Source: an archaeon (lineage in GTDB: Archaea; Asgardarchaeota; Hermodarchaeia; Hermodarchaeales; Hermodarchaeaceae). From it: a stretch of 6,995 nt of DNA. The stretch lies in assembly GCA_016550395.1 (NCBI GenBank), contig JABXGY010000188.1, positions 1-6,995 of the forward strand, read 5' to 3'. A program made the position numbers and the translations under genes. The notes under the pieces are model-generated. The model worked only from the letters and a program-made list of their open reading frames with translations. It had not been told where the DNA came from and did not search any database. Numbering within the stretch: the stretch's first letter is position 1; each line of letters opens with the position of its first letter. Shown one piece after another: positions 6,361-6,995 of the stretch.

Positions 6361-6995
6361 TTATTGTTCAACGGGGCGTCTTAGATACCAAATCGCAAAT
6401 ACTAAGACGATAACGATGACAATTATCCCAACGAGTATAACAAGTGGGAGAGCTGACGGAATGAAGACAATCGAAAGCTCGAATTTCCCAGAAATAGTTG
6501 CTGGGAGCCGTGAACTCCGACCAGCTGCATCGAAAGCAGTAAACCAGTAATAAATTGTATCATGTGTCACAAAGGAAACTGGTATGGTAAATTGATAGAT
6601 ATCATCGGAGATTTTGTTCATTAAAACAACGTGTTCTGGTCCTCCTTCCACATGAAATGTCAATTCCACCCGGTCAACGAAATCATCATCTGTAACGTTA
6701 ACAGATAGAGTGATCGGAGTATCAGTCGACGCAGAACCTGGAGGAGTGTGAGAAATCAGTGGATTAGCCATATCTTGTTTGGCAAAGAAAATATCCTGAT
6801 CAGTGACTTTGCGTCCATCAGTCCAGACAATGTAGAGCCTTCCAGTGGGTCCAGAACGAAGTGTGAAATAATCACCAGGACGAGTGAAAGTAAGTGGGAA
6901 CCCCTCACTAGTGATTTTGACATTCTCGCTGAAAGTGACTCCACCATCAGTCGATTGACTATAATAGATGTCCCATTCATCATTTCTTGCATCAA
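6361..6995 (-). CDS. BNR/Asp-box beta-propeller surface protein with Ig-like domain and C-terminal membrane anchor, 5'-partial
   Basis: The minus-strand frame is open from the window's right edge to TAA (6363-6361), giving 210 visible residues; the N-terminus lies outside. The visible part begins in a sialidase-type beta-propeller: NDEWDIYYSQSTDGGVTF contains the Asp-box STDGGVTF (14-21). A later blade carries LYIVWTDGR (53-61) and DIFFA (67-71), a pattern common in BNR-repeat proteins. Residues 75-173 form an Ig-like or FN3-like domain (PPGSASTDTPITLSVNVTDDD through YYWFTAFDAAGRSS, seen as strands). Residues about 181-203 are a membrane span, followed by a short tail with two arginines, so the bulk is extracellular. 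Asp-box propellers include glycosidases and non-catalytic binding proteins; no catalytic residue is visible in this fragment, so enzymatic activity is not claimed. An ATG at 6771 (residue 75) is internal: beta-propeller coding sequence continues upstream in the same frame. The gene converges on the large surface protein gene with 39 bases between stops. Confidence 0.82.
   Translation of the reverse strand, partial: DARNDEWDIYYSQSTDGGVTFSENVKITSEGFPLTFTRPGDYFTLRSGPTGRLYIVWTDGRKVTDQDIFFAKQDMANPLISHTPPGSASTDTPITLSVNVTDDDFVDRVELTFHVEGGPEHVVLMNKISDDIYQFTIPVSFVTHDTIYYWFTAFDAAGRSSRLPATISGKFELSIVFIPSALPLVILVGIIVIVIVLVFAIWYLRRPVEQ

Noticed and set aside
6353..6550. Plus-strand 65-residue open frame
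   Set aside because: It is antisense to the Ig-like domain and membrane span of the propeller protein and has low-complexity threonine/isoleucine content.
6756..6995. Minus-strand 79-residue open frame at the right edge
   Set aside because: It overlaps the propeller gene in another frame, and its translation lacks domain sense, while the alternative frame encodes clear Asp-box and WTDGR signatures.

Overview
The window reads as archaeal and most probably from an Asgard archaeon, although no marker gene is present to fix the lineage. The evidence is AT-rich, intron-free DNA with closely packed genes, archaeal-type TATA-like boxes, and above all a large surface protein. That protein has a signal peptide, a beta-rich ectodomain dense in N-glycosylation sequons, one membrane span and a cytosolic longin-like (profilin-like alpha/beta) domain, a combination I associate with Asgard genomes. 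This assignment is inference from protein style, not from a database match.

Bases 1-2821 carry two metabolic genes on the plus strand. The first is the 3' part of a saccharopine-dehydrogenase-family oxidoreductase, cut by the window's left edge. After an 85-base gap comes an FGGY-family carbohydrate kinase that looks xylulokinase-like. The kinase has a strong Shine-Dalgarno sequence but no ATG, GTG or TTG at the position where its conserved N-terminus requires a start; an ATA codon sits at the ideal distance. The first ATG (1301) would remove the phosphate-binding motif.

Bases 2822-3522 hold a small NTF2/SnoaL-like protein on the minus strand, convergent with the kinase. Its lysine-rich tail is encoded by the same bases that form a T-rich terminator for the kinase. 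Upstream of it is a 261-base divergent intergenic region with a TATA-like element for each direction and no convincing extra gene.

Bases 3523-6995 hold two convergent genes for surface proteins. The 932-residue plus-strand protein has a TTG start and is a candidate receptor, linking an extracellular carbohydrate-binding-like and Ig-like region to a cytosolic longin-like domain. On the minus strand, 6361-6995 encodes the C-terminal part of a BNR/Asp-box beta-propeller protein with an Ig-like domain and a C-terminal membrane anchor. Its frame stays open past the window edge, so an ATG at 6771 is internal and not the start.

The metabolic pair may be co-transcribed. No pathway link between the metabolic genes and the surface proteins can be shown from the sequence. 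The most notable items are the kinase start, the membrane receptor with a longin-like domain, and a duplicated motif inside its ectodomain.
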